Shown: one piece after another, positions 1-6,354 of the stretch
How the letters are laid out: every line of letters begins with the position of its first letter
How positions within the stretch are numbered: position 1 is the first letter of the stretch
DNA from: Lawsonibacter sp.
GTDB lineage: Bacteria > Bacillota > Clostridia > Oscillospirales > Oscillospiraceae
NCBI GenBank assembly: GCA_020025455.1
Contig: JAHHSC010000042.1
Span: 1-10,553 of the forward strand
DNA: 10,553 nucleotides
Direction: 5' to 3'
Made by a program: the position numbers and the translations under genes
Notes under the pieces: generated by a model
Seen by the model: only the letters and a program-made list of their open reading frames with translations
Told to the model about the DNA's origin: nothing
Databases searched by the model: none

Positions 1-29
1 GTAACGTTTTCGTGTTTGCGCAGTTAATG
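1..29 (+). promoter_or_regulatory. Candidate ECF-type promoter upstream of the sigma gene
   Basis: The window opens with GTAACGTTTT, which resembles the AAC-containing -35 element with a T-run seen at many promoters read by ECF sigma factors. About 15 bases after the AAC comes GCAGTTAATG, a weak match to the CGTC/CGTA-type -10 element. ECF sigma factors commonly transcribe their own operon, so this would be the autoregulatory promoter. The -10 is degenerate and the base before the -35 lies outside the window, so the call rests mainly on the -35 and the location. The predicted start site would fall close to position 32, leaving a short leader before the TTG start at 50. Confidence 0.3.
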
Positions 30-49
30 TAGTGAAAGGGGTGAGGACT

Positions 50-535
50 TTGGACTTTGACGGGATCTATCGGCTGTACTTCCGGGACGTGTACGTTTTC
101 TCCCTGGCACTCACCGCCAACCGCTCGGCTGCCCAGGAGCTGACCCAGGAGACCTTTTTCAAGGCCTTGAAAGCCATCGACCAGTTCGACGGTTCCAACG
201 ATATCCGGGCCTGGCTCTTTACCATTGCCCGGAACACCTTCTATACAGATCGTAAATTACAGGCCAGATATTCCTCTGCGGAGCCGGATGAGGCCCTTCC
301 CTCCTGCGAATGTGGATTGGAGGAGCGGCTCATCGACCAGGAGAGCGCCTTTCGCATCCACCAGTTTCTCCACACCATGAAGGAGCCGTACAAGGAGGTA
401 TTCAGTCTCCGGACCTTTGGCGAGCTGTCCTTTGAGAAGATTGGCCAGCTCTTCGGCAAGAGCCCCGGCTGGGCCAGGGTGACCTACCACCGGGCAAAGA
501 AACAGATTCAGGATCATTTGGAGGTGACGGGATGA
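50..535 (+). CDS. ECF-family RNA polymerase sigma factor
   Basis: This is a small sigma-70 family factor of about 161 residues with only regions 2 and 4, the usual size and layout of ECF sigma factors. Region 2 spans roughly residues 4-75 and includes the core-binding stretch with AAQELTQETFFKALKAI and the promoter-melting segment RAWLFTIARNTF. Region 4, roughly residues 103-155, holds a helix-turn-helix around LSFEKIGQLFGKSPGWARV for -35 recognition. The frame is open upstream to a GTG at 32. I prefer the TTG at 50 because AAAGGGG lies 8 bases before it, the protein then begins MDFDGIYRLYF as relatives do, and the GTG codons at 32 and 41 lack a well-placed ribosome site. It overlaps the anti-sigma gene by 4 bases (ATGA), implying coupled translation. 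The inducing signal and regulon cannot be read from the sequence. Confidence 0.95.
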   Translation: MDFDGIYRLYFRDVYVFSLALTANRSAAQELTQETFFKALKAIDQFDGSNDIRAWLFTIARNTFYTDRKLQARYSSAEPDEALPSCECGLEERLIDQESAFRIHQFLHTMKEPYKEVFSLRTFGELSFEKIGQLFGKSPGWARVTYHRAKKQIQDHLEVTG

Positions 536-1296
536 ATCAAATCAGCTGTAATGTGATCGGCGACCTGCTCCCCCTCTATGTGGACGATGTGGTGTCCGCG
601 GACACCCGGCGTCTGGTGGAGGAGCACCTGGCAAGCTGTCCCACTTGTCAGGCCAGATTGGAGCAAATGCGGCAGCCCGTGGTCCTGCCCAACTTTCAGA
701 ACGTACAGGAGCAGGACGCGCAAGCCCTCAAAGGCATCAAACGGAAACTGAAGCGAAGCCGCCTGCTGGTGGCGGTCTGCGCGGCGCTTTTGACCGCGGC
801 CCTGTTTCTGGTCATCTGGGCCGTCCGCCAACCCAGAAGCGTGGACCAGGTGCTGGAAACCATCACGGCTACCCCCTTCGCCGTCGGCGAGGAGATCACC
901 AGGCAGGCGGTGGGCGACGACCTCACCCTGGTCCTCTACCGCAATCAGGATGATGAACGCACCCTCCAAAGCGCTCTGATCCGCCGCAGCGGCCCCTTCT
1001 ACCGCCTGGTGCGGTGCAGCGGCTCTCTGGAGCTGGAGCCGATGGGCAAGCCGAAGTCCGGCGAGCTGCGCGCCCGGATGCTCATCAGCTGGTATGACCG
1101 GGACGAACCGGAGAAGTGCGTGGTGCTGGCGGTGGCACGCGATCAAACCGTGGAGGGGATCTCCTACTGCGGTACCCCGCTGGAAACGGTGGAGTTTAAC
1201 GGCTGCCGTGTGTTCTTCGGCATCGCCTCCGGAGACTATGAGCTGTATCAGCTCTATGACAAAGACGGAACCGAACTTGCTCACTACGCCGAGTAA
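532..1296 (+). CDS. Membrane-anchored zinc-finger (HC2-type) anti-sigma factor
   Basis: The 254-residue product is the likely inhibitor of the sigma factor encoded just before it. Its N-terminus begins MNQISCNVIGDLLPLYVDD and contains the anti-sigma zinc motif HxxxCxxC at H32, C36 and C39, with C6 as a possible further ligand. This cytoplasmic domain would bind and mask the sigma factor. A basic stretch near residues 67-77 is followed by one hydrophobic segment at about 78-98 (LLVAVCAALLTAALFLVIW), consistent with a single membrane span oriented N-in. The remaining roughly 155 residues would lie outside the cell and could sense the signal; I recognise no known fold there. GGAGGTGACGGG precedes the ATG, which overlaps the sigma stop codon. 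A strong hairpin follows at once, so the operon seems to contain just these two genes. Release in such systems can be by conformational change or proteolysis; the sequence does not show which. Confidence 0.9.
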   Translation: MNQISCNVIGDLLPLYVDDVVSADTRRLVEEHLASCPTCQARLEQMRQPVVLPNFQNVQEQDAQALKGIKRKLKRSRLLVAVCAALLTAALFLVIWAVRQPRSVDQVLETITATPFAVGEEITRQAVGDDLTLVLYRNQDDERTLQSALIRRSGPFYRLVRCSGSLELEPMGKPKSGELRARMLISWYDRDEPEKCVVLAVARDQTVEGISYCGTPLETVEFNGCRVFFGIASGDYELYQLYDKDGTELAHYAE

Positions 1297-1299
1297 ACG

Positions 1300-1331
1300 C
1301 AGCGGGGTCAGGCGTTTGCCTGACCCCGCTG
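1300..1331. terminator. Hairpin terminator between the convergent anti-sigma and hsp20 genes
   Basis: A perfect 14-bp inverted repeat (arms 1300-1313 and 1318-1331, loop GTTT) lies 3 bases after the anti-sigma stop and 10 bases beyond the hsp20 stop on the other strand. The stem is GC-rich and very stable. The T-tract is weak on both sides: GTTCTGTCGTATTATT on the plus strand and only GCGTTTAC on the minus strand. Its place between two converging genes suggests it ends both transcripts, but termination may be incomplete or the hairpin may mainly protect 3' ends. Confidence 0.72.
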
Positions 1332-1341
1332 TTCTGTCGTA

Positions 1342-1776
1342 TTATTGCTCCGCGATCTCAATGCGGCGGGCACTGGGCAGCTGGGCGTTCTTCTTGGGAA
1401 GAACCAGCTCCAGCACACCGTTCTTATAAGAGGCCCGGATGCTGTCCGTATCAATGCCGCTCACATCAAAGCTGCGGCTGAACGAACCGCACTTACGCTC
1501 TCGGAACAGATACCCGCCATTCTCGTCCTTCTTCTCGGTACTCTCGTCCCGCTGAGCGGAAATGACCAGGTTGCTGCCATTCAGGTCGATCTTGATATCC
1601 TTGGATTCAAAGCCGGGCAGCTCTGCCTCCATCAGATAACTGTCGCCCTTGTCCTGCACATCGCAGCGGAACTGCATCGCGTCGGAGATGTTTCCGCTCC
1701 AGAAGTTACGCTCCATCTCGTCCAGGTAGTTAAATAAACTGTGTTCATTGCGGTCAAAGGGAATCATTCCAAACAT
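1342..1776 (-). CDS. Hsp20/alpha-crystallin family small heat shock protein
   Basis: This gene encodes a 144-residue ATP-independent holdase chaperone that forms oligomers and keeps unfolding proteins soluble. The alpha-crystallin domain covers about residues 35-130. It includes the strand with YLMEAELPGFESKDIKIDL and the family's signature near the end of the domain, YKNGVLELVLPKK (residues 117-129). The C-terminal IxI oligomerisation motif is I139-E-I141 in RRIEIAEQ. The N-terminus MFGMIPFDRNEHSLFNYLDE is typical of clostridial homologues. The frame is open further upstream to about 2004, but that extension crosses the CIRCE operator and is unlike any Hsp20. The ATG at 1776 has AGGAG about 8 bases before it, so I place the start there. 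The gene stands alone, with its own upstream control region and terminators on both sides. Expression should be controlled by HrcA through the CIRCE element. Confidence 0.96.
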   Translation of the reverse strand: MFGMIPFDRNEHSLFNYLDEMERNFWSGNISDAMQFRCDVQDKGDSYLMEAELPGFESKDIKIDLNGSNLVISAQRDESTEKKDENGGYLFRERKCGSFSRSFDVSGIDTDSIRASYKNGVLELVLPKKNAQLPSARRIEIAEQ

Positions 1777-1910
1777 GATCTTGCTCCTATTCTCTGTGCG
1801 AATCATCTTTTTTAGTGGGCCGATCTTCCGCGCGCAGTCGGTGTGGATCGGTGGTTGATCTTTCCTGTCCCTCTCGGAACAATTGTCAGTATAGACCCGC
1901 TTTATGAACA

Positions 1911-1941
1911 AATATACTAAAACCTGTGAACGAACCGTTAA
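1911..1941 (-). promoter_or_regulatory. Weak candidate promoter for hsp20
   Basis: On the minus strand, just downstream of the CIRCE element, TTAACG (1936-1941) could be a -35 box. It is followed either by TATATT (1911-1916, 19-base spacer) or by TAGTAT (1914-1919, 16-base spacer). Another -10-like hexamer, TATACT (1888-1893), lies further down without a clear -35. Upstream of CIRCE the best -35 is TCGACT (1974-1979), which has no good -10. The start site is therefore uncertain. This entry is the best of several weak options. Confidence 0.25.
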
Positions 1942-1972
1942 TTTTAGCACTCTCATGTTGAGAGTGCTAAAA
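1942..1972 (-). promoter_or_regulatory. CIRCE operator (HrcA binding site) of hsp20
   Basis: Positions 1944-1970 read TTAGCACTC, a 9-base spacer, then GAGTGCTAA, an exact match to the CIRCE consensus bound by the heat-shock repressor HrcA. The symmetry goes further: arms of 14 bases (1942-1955 and 1959-1972) are perfect complements around a 3-base centre. The only gene it can control is hsp20 on the minus strand, because the ATPase operon on the other side ends at its own terminator. In the known mechanism, HrcA binding is maintained by GroEL; unfolded proteins titrate GroEL and relieve repression. The element lies about 167 bases upstream of the hsp20 ATG, further than is usual for an operator near the start site. 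Confidence 0.95.
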
Positions 1973-2052
1973 CAGTCGATCTTTCCCTTTTCCCGGCAAA
2001 GCAACGAATGCTGGGGGAGTATCCCCTGTCATTCGGCTCCAAAACGGGATAC

Positions 2053-2083
2053 AAAAAAGGCGCGTGGTACCACGCGCCTTTTT
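2053..2083 (-). terminator. Intrinsic terminator of the V-type ATPase operon
   Basis: A fully self-complementary sequence (2054-2083) consists of five A, a 10-base GC-rich arm GGCGCGTGGT, its exact complement, and five T. Read on the minus strand it begins about 23 bases after the ntpD stop codon and ends in six T, the form of a strong Rho-independent terminator. Because it is symmetrical it would also stop transcription entering from the left. It isolates hsp20 from the ATPase operon. A small hairpin (AGCTGA, TT, TCAGCT at 2098-2111) overlaps the ntpD stop just before it. Confidence 0.92.
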
Positions 2084-2105
2084 CTGATTCTGATTCCAGC
2101 TGATT

Positions 2106-2798
2106 TCAGCTCTCCTGGAACGCGCCGAAGGCTTTTTTGTCCTCGTCTCTGCGCTCCTGGATGGCCTCCTTCAGGATCATGTCCTTCACCTTCATCAGCC
2201 GGATGGTGTTGGCTCGCTCGTTCTCATCCAGCTTCATGGTGATATACTTGATGCTCTCCTGCATCTGGGGAATCTTCACGTACTCCAGAGCATTGACACG
2301 GCGGCGGGTCTTTTCGATCTCCTCCGCCAACAGCTGAGAGGTCTTTTCCACCTCGGCCAGCCGCAGCATATCCTGAAAGACCCGGCTCATGGCGTCCACC
2401 GCGTCGTCCAGCTCGCCGCTGGTCTGGGCGAAGCCATAGGGGTAGACCTCACCGGGGTCCTGACTGGTGGTGTGAAACTGGTATTTTGGCACATCCACAG
2501 ACATGACGTTCTGGAAGGTCATATCCAGCTCCACAGACTGCTTGGGATACATGAGGGCCTGCTCCAGCATTTCGGGGGACATGAGGGCGGAAGCTACGGT
2601 AAAGGCCCCGTGGGCACGCATCAGCCCTTCCTCCACCCGCTTGCGGAGGGCACGGTTCTCCCGGACTACGTCCATAAACTGCTTCATCAGCTCATCCCGC
2701 TTGTCCTTCAGCAGCTTGTGGCCGCGCTGGGCGGTACTCAGCCGGCCTTTCAGCCGGGTCAGCTCCATTCTGGTCGGATTGATGATCGCGCTTGGCAT
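2106..2798 (-). CDS. ntpD: V-type ATPase subunit D (central shaft)
   Basis: This 230-residue protein is the rotating axle that passes through the A3B3 head and transmits torque to the membrane ring, the counterpart of F-ATPase gamma. It starts with the family hallmark PTRMELTRLKGRLSTAQRG (residues 8-26) and continues into a long charged helix rich in K, R and E. A second long helix at about residues 145-215 completes the antiparallel coiled coil, with the conserved RRVNALEYVKIP (181-192) and the following MQESIKYITMKLDENERAN. The central part between the helices, about residues 85-140, is more globular. The length is slightly above the roughly 210 residues of E. hirae NtpD. The ATG is preceded by AAGGGGGG and lies 12 bases after ntpB. 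It is the last gene of the operon, followed directly by a strong terminator. Confidence 0.97.
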   Translation of the reverse strand: MPSAIINPTRMELTRLKGRLSTAQRGHKLLKDKRDELMKQFMDVVRENRALRKRVEEGLMRAHGAFTVASALMSPEMLEQALMYPKQSVELDMTFQNVMSVDVPKYQFHTTSQDPGEVYPYGFAQTSGELDDAVDAMSRVFQDMLRLAEVEKTSQLLAEEIEKTRRRVNALEYVKIPQMQESIKYITMKLDENERANTIRLMKVKDMILKEAIQERRDEDKKAFGAFQES

Positions 2799-2810
2799 AT
2801 CGGTCCCCCC

Positions 2811-4187
2811 TTATTCCTGTTTGGGCAGGTACTTGTCGATATACTCCGGCTTGATTCGCTTCAGCTCACCGCGGGGCAGAATGGACAGAAGCTCCCAGCC
2901 CAAATCCAGCGTTTCCTCAATGGAGCGGTTCTCGTCCGTACCCTGGGAGACATAGCGCTTTTCAAATTCGTCGGCAAATTTGGCATACAGCAGATCGGTG
3001 GGGCTCAGTGCAGCCTCGCCCAGAATGGACATCAGCTCTTTGTTCTCCTTGCCTGTGGCGTAGGCGGCAAAGAGCTGGTTCATGGTACCGGAGTGGTCCT
3101 CACGGGTCTTGCCGGCACCGGTACCCTTATCCTTCAGTCGGGACAGGGAGGGCAGCACGTCGATGGGAGGATTGACGCCACGGCGGTACAGCTCACGGCT
3201 CAGGATGATCTGTCCCTCGGTGATATAGCCGGTCAGATCGGGGATGGGGTGGGTCTTGTCGTCCTCAGGCATCGTCAGAATGGGGATCATGGTAATCGAG
3301 CCATCCTTGCCCACCTGACGTCCGGCACGCTCGTACATGGTAGCCAGGTCGGTGTACAGGTAGCCGGGGTAACCACGGCGGCCCGGTACCTCCTTCTTAG
3401 CGGCGGAGATCTCACGCAGGGCCTCTGCGTAGTTGGTGATATCGGTCAGGATGACCAGAACGTGCATGTCCTTCTCAAAGGCCAGGTACTCCGCAGCGGT
3501 CAGGGCCATACGGGGGGTGGCGATACGCTCAACGGCGGGGTCGTTGGCCAGGTTGGTAAACAGCACGGTACGGTCAATGGCTCCGGTGCGTTTGAACTCG
3601 TTGACGAAGAACTCAGACTCCTCGAAGGTGATGCCGATTGCGGCAAACACCACCGCGAAGTTGGATTCGCCGTCCAGAACCTTGGCCTGACGGGCGATCT
3701 GGGCGGCCAGAGCCGCATGGGGCAGGCCGGAGCCGGAGAAAATGGGCAGCTTCTGACCACGGACCAGGGTGTTCAGTCCGTCAATGGCGGAAATGCCCGT
3801 CTGAATAAACTCGTTGGGGTAGTTGCGGGCAGCGGGGTTCATGGCCAGGCCGTTGATATCCCGGTACTCGTCGGCCAGAATGGCGGGGCCGCCGTCGATG
3901 GGCTGGCCCATGCCGTTGAACACGCGGCCCAGCATATCGCCGGACACGCCCAGCTGCAGCGGGTGCCCCAAAAAGCGGATCTTGGAGTCCTTCAGGTTGA
4001 TGCCTGCGCTGGCCTCAAAAAGCTGAACCACAGCGGAATCGCCGTTGACCTCCAATACCTTGCAGCGGCGAATGCTGCCGTCGGTCAGTTCGATTTCTGC
4101 CAGTTCGTCAAAGGTGACACCCTGCACGTGATTGACCACCATCAGGGGGCCGGAGATCTCCTGGATCGTCTTATATTCCCGAATCAC
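2811..4187 (-). CDS. ntpB: V-type ATPase subunit B (non-catalytic head subunit)
   Basis: The 458-residue product alternates with subunit A in the cytoplasmic A3B3 hexamer and contributes to the nucleotide sites without being the main catalytic chain. An N-terminal beta-barrel covers about residues 1-75, followed by a RecA-like domain and a C-terminal helical bundle. As expected for B, the Walker A position is degenerate: IFSGSGLPHAALA (149-161) lacks the GKT of subunit A. The segment LPSLSRL ends with R350-L351; R350 matches by position the arginine finger described in E. hirae NtpB, and GAGKTREDH follows. The start is GTG at 4187, whose GTGA overlaps the ntpA stop codon by 4 bases, with GGAGAG about 9 bases before it. 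This implies translational coupling that would keep A and B at equal levels. Nothing appears truncated or altered. Confidence 0.98.
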   Translation of the reverse strand: MIREYKTIQEISGPLMVVNHVQGVTFDELAEIELTDGSIRRCKVLEVNGDSAVVQLFEASAGINLKDSKIRFLGHPLQLGVSGDMLGRVFNGMGQPIDGGPAILADEYRDINGLAMNPAARNYPNEFIQTGISAIDGLNTLVRGQKLPIFSGSGLPHAALAAQIARQAKVLDGESNFAVVFAAIGITFEESEFFVNEFKRTGAIDRTVLFTNLANDPAVERIATPRMALTAAEYLAFEKDMHVLVILTDITNYAEALREISAAKKEVPGRRGYPGYLYTDLATMYERAGRQVGKDGSITMIPILTMPEDDKTHPIPDLTGYITEGQIILSRELYRRGVNPPIDVLPSLSRLKDKGTGAGKTREDHSGTMNQLFAAYATGKENKELMSILGEAALSPTDLLYAKFADEFEKRYVSQGTDENRSIEETLDLGWELLSILPRGELKRIKPEYIDKYLPKQE

Positions 4188-5959
4188 AGTTCATTCTCTC
4201 CTTTCTCCACAGCGGCGTCAATCTGGCCTTCCATCGCGTCCAGAAGTGCCTTGTAGTTGTCCTTATACTGGTCGGCGGGGACGGACTTGGCCCGGCCAAT
4301 GCCCTCACGGGCCGGAATGGCAAAGAGGTCGTTGATTGCGGCTCCCTTCTCCACAGCGGTCCGGCACTGGGTGTCGTACTGGTGGATCATATCCAGCATA
4401 CGGGCCTGGCGGTCCAGCTCGGAGTAGGAATCCACATCCACAAAGGAGTTCTGCTGCAGGAAGTCCTCGCGGATCATCTTGGCGACCTCCAGGGTGATCT
4501 GGTCCTTGGAGGACAGGGAGTCCTTGCCGACCAGCTGCACGATCTCGTTCAGGTTGGACTCCTCCTGAAGCACGGACATGGCCCACTCCCGGTTGGCCAG
4601 AAATTCCTTGCCAAAATGCTCATCGTACCAGGGCTTCAGCGAATCCAGATACAGGGAGTAGGAGTTCAGCCAGTTGATGGCGGGGAAGTGACGGCGGTAG
4701 GCCAGGGAGGAATCCAGGGCCCAGAACACCTTGACAATCCGCATGGTGGCCTGAGACACAGGCTCAGAGAGGTCGCCGCCGGGAGGGGAAACTGCGCCAA
4801 CGGCGGTCAGACTGCCGCGGCGGTCATCATCGGAGCCGATACAGGCCACAGAGCCGGCACGCTCGTAGAACTGGGCCAGACGGGAGCTCAGATAGGCGGG
4901 GTAACCCTCCTCGCCGGGCATCTCTTCCAGGCGGCCGGACATCTCACGCAGAGCCTCGGCCCAGCGGGAGGTGGAGTCGGCGATGACGGCCACGGCGTAG
5001 CCCATGTCACGGAAGTACTCGGCGATGGTGATGCCGGTGTAGATGGAGGCCTCACGGGCGGCCACGGGCATATCGGAGGTGTTGGCAATCAGCACGGTGC
5101 GCTTCATCAGGGACTCGCCGGTGCGGGGGTCCACCAGTTCGGGGAACTCACGCAGAACGTCGGTCATCTCGTTGCCGCGCTCGCCGCAGCCGATGTAGAC
5201 CACCAGGTCCACGTCAGACCACTTAGCAAGTGCGTGCTGCATCACGGTCTTACCGGAGCCGAAGGGTCCGGGGATGGCAGCGGTGCCGCCCTTCGCCACA
5301 GGGAAAAACGTATCCACGATACGCTGACCGGACTGAAGGGGGACCGTGGGGGGATATTTGTGCTTGTAGGGGCGGCCCACACGGACGGGCCACTTCTGCA
5401 TCATGGGCAGCTCCACCTGGGAGCCGTCCTCCTGCTCCAGCACGGCCACGGTGTCGGTGACGGTGAAGGAACCGGACTGGATGGACACGATCGTTCCCTT
5501 CATCTTGGGCGGAATCATAATTTTATGAAGGATGGAGCTGGTCTCCTGAACGGTGCCGATCACATCGCCGCCGATGACCTGGTCCCCCACAGCAGCAGTG
5601 GCGGTGAAATCCCACTTCTTCTCCCGGTCCAGGGCGGGCACCTCCACGCCACGGGGCAGGTTGTTGCCGTGCACCTTCTCCATAATGACCTCCAGCGGAC
5701 GCTGGATGCCGTCGTAAATGTTCTCGATCAGACCGGGGCCGAGCTCCACGCTCAAGGGGGACCCGGTGGTCACTACCTCAGCGCCGGGGCCAAGGCCGGA
5801 AGTCTCCTCATAGACCTGGATGGAGGCGGCGTCGCCCGTCATGGTGAGGATCTCGCCGATCAGGCGCTGCTCACCCACGCGGACCACGTCGGCCATGTTG
5901 GCCTGCTCCATACCGGTGGCAACCACCAGGGGTCCGGAGACTTTGACGATCTTTCCCAT
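4184..5959 (-). CDS. ntpA: V-type ATPase catalytic subunit A
   Basis: This is the ATP-hydrolysing or ATP-synthesising subunit of the head, 591 residues from the ATG at 5959 and of normal length. After the N-terminal barrel (MGKIVKVSGPLVVATGM) comes the bulge insertion of about residues 110-190, which separates subunit A from F-ATPase beta. The Walker A loop is GPFGSGKT (231-238). The catalytic glutamate is in GCGERGNEM (E260), and the Walker B region is YAVAVIADSTSRWAEALRE with D328. SPPGGDLSEPV (391-401) is also conserved in the family. The frame is open to a GTG at 5986, but that would place the start inside a hairpin and add nine residues not seen in relatives. AGAAGG lies 9 bases before the ATG, which decides the start. 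It is separated from ntpG by 72 bases, the largest gap in the operon, and overlaps ntpB. Confidence 0.98.
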   Translation of the reverse strand: MGKIVKVSGPLVVATGMEQANMADVVRVGEQRLIGEILTMTGDAASIQVYEETSGLGPGAEVVTTGSPLSVELGPGLIENIYDGIQRPLEVIMEKVHGNNLPRGVEVPALDREKKWDFTATAAVGDQVIGGDVIGTVQETSSILHKIMIPPKMKGTIVSIQSGSFTVTDTVAVLEQEDGSQVELPMMQKWPVRVGRPYKHKYPPTVPLQSGQRIVDTFFPVAKGGTAAIPGPFGSGKTVMQHALAKWSDVDLVVYIGCGERGNEMTDVLREFPELVDPRTGESLMKRTVLIANTSDMPVAAREASIYTGITIAEYFRDMGYAVAVIADSTSRWAEALREMSGRLEEMPGEEGYPAYLSSRLAQFYERAGSVACIGSDDDRRGSLTAVGAVSPPGGDLSEPVSQATMRIVKVFWALDSSLAYRRHFPAINWLNSYSLYLDSLKPWYDEHFGKEFLANREWAMSVLQEESNLNEIVQLVGKDSLSSKDQITLEVAKMIREDFLQQNSFVDVDSYSELDRQARMLDMIHQYDTQCRTAVEKGAAINDLFAIPAREGIGRAKSVPADQYKDNYKALLDAMEGQIDAAVEKGENEL

Positions 5960-5983
5960 AGGCTTAAACCTTCTTTCCCTGCA

Positions 5984-6012
5984 CACACCGGGCGGTGATT
6001 TCCCCCGGTGTG
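5984..6012 (-). other. Intercistronic hairpin between ntpG and ntpA
   Basis: On the minus-strand transcript CACACCGGG (6012-6004) pairs perfectly with CCCGGTGTG (5992-5984), a 9-bp GC-rich stem with an 11-base loop. It begins 19 bases after the ntpG stop and ends just before the ntpA ribosome binding site. No U-run follows, so it is not a standard terminator. It could limit read-through, protect the 3' end of the upstream genes, stabilise the ntpA-B-D section, or mark an RNA processing site. Any of these would help make more A and B (three copies each) than the single-copy subunits. The pairing is visible; the role is inferred. Confidence 0.55.
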
Positions 6013-6031
6013 AAAGAAATTTATTGTGTTC

Positions 6032-6340
6032 TTAGAGGATATCCGCACCCACGGCCCGCTCCACTGCGCTTTTCACATTGGCCATGCCAATGCCCAGAGA
6101 GCCCTCCTTGCCGGGGATCAGGATAATGGCCGGGGTCAGGGCATCCTTGTACCGGGCGATCTCACCCGGCAGCTGGGCGGCCAGCTGTTCGGTCATATAG
6201 ATGATGGCGTAATCCTCTTTTGCCATGCGGTGGAGCGCCGTGCGGCCCTCCTCAGCGGTGGCGACGGGACAGACCTCCAGGCCCAGAGCCTTGAAGCCCA
6301 GGACGCTGTCCTGGTCGCCCATCACGGCGATCTTATACAT
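6032..6340 (-). CDS. ntpG: V-type ATPase subunit F (NtpG in E. hirae naming)
   Basis: The 102-residue protein is the small Rossmann-like subunit that binds the central shaft subunit D and takes part in rotation and its regulation. The N-terminus MYKIAVMGDQDSVLGFKALG is the family hallmark: a first beta strand followed by the conserved GD and a GF/ALG turn. Strand-helix repeats follow, including YAIIYMTEQLA and AIILIPGKEG (about residues 70-79). The C-terminal helix NVKSAVERAVGADIL fits the segment that lies against subunit D. The length is normal. AAGGAGG overlaps the end of ntpC and precedes the ATG by 9 bases; the gap to ntpC is 14 bases. Its position between C and A matches the E. hirae ntp operon. 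Confidence 0.96.
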   Translation of the reverse strand: MYKIAVMGDQDSVLGFKALGLEVCPVATAEEGRTALHRMAKEDYAIIYMTEQLAAQLPGEIARYKDALTPAIILIPGKEGSLGIGMANVKSAVERAVGADIL

Positions 6341-6354
6341 CTTCCGCCGCCTCC

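Noticed and set aside
514..1284. Open frame of about 256 codons on the minus strand opposite the anti-sigma gene.
   Set aside because: The plus-strand frame has a clear zinc-finger motif, a membrane segment, a ribosome site and the sigma partner. The antisense product is His/Gln/Leu-rich and featureless.
1751..1759. GGTCAAAGG on the plus strand resembles half of a CtsR operator repeat.
   Set aside because: Only one heptad is present, it lies inside the hsp20 coding sequence, and it encodes the conserved N-terminus. No second half-site lies beside it.
1777..2004. N-terminal extension of the hsp20 frame up to about 2004.
   Set aside because: The extension runs through the CIRCE operator and is unlike Hsp20 N-termini. 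The ATG at 1776 has a good ribosome site and gives a normal-length protein.
2012..2024. Small inverted repeat GGGGA-GTA-TCCCC between the ATPase terminator and CIRCE.
   Set aside because: The stem is only 5 bp with a 3-base loop, has no T-run and no link to a gene; it may be chance.
2084..2111. Repeated CTGATT units and a 6-bp hairpin around the ntpD stop codon.
   Set aside because: The repeats are three short copies and partly coding; the hairpin is weak compared with the terminator beside it, so it was only mentioned with that feature.
2472..4256. Very long open frame on the plus strand opposite ntpD, ntpB and the end of ntpA (about 594 codons).
   Set aside because: It lies antisense to unmistakable ATPase genes. 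Its translation is low-complexity (rich in G, Q, H, V and L) and matches no family. Such frames arise from the codon bias of GC-rich genes on the other strand.
4382..5998. Open frame of about 538 codons on the plus strand opposite ntpA.
   Set aside because: Same cause: the product is dominated by Gly, His, Gln, Leu and Val with no recognisable domain, and it fully overlaps the catalytic subunit gene.
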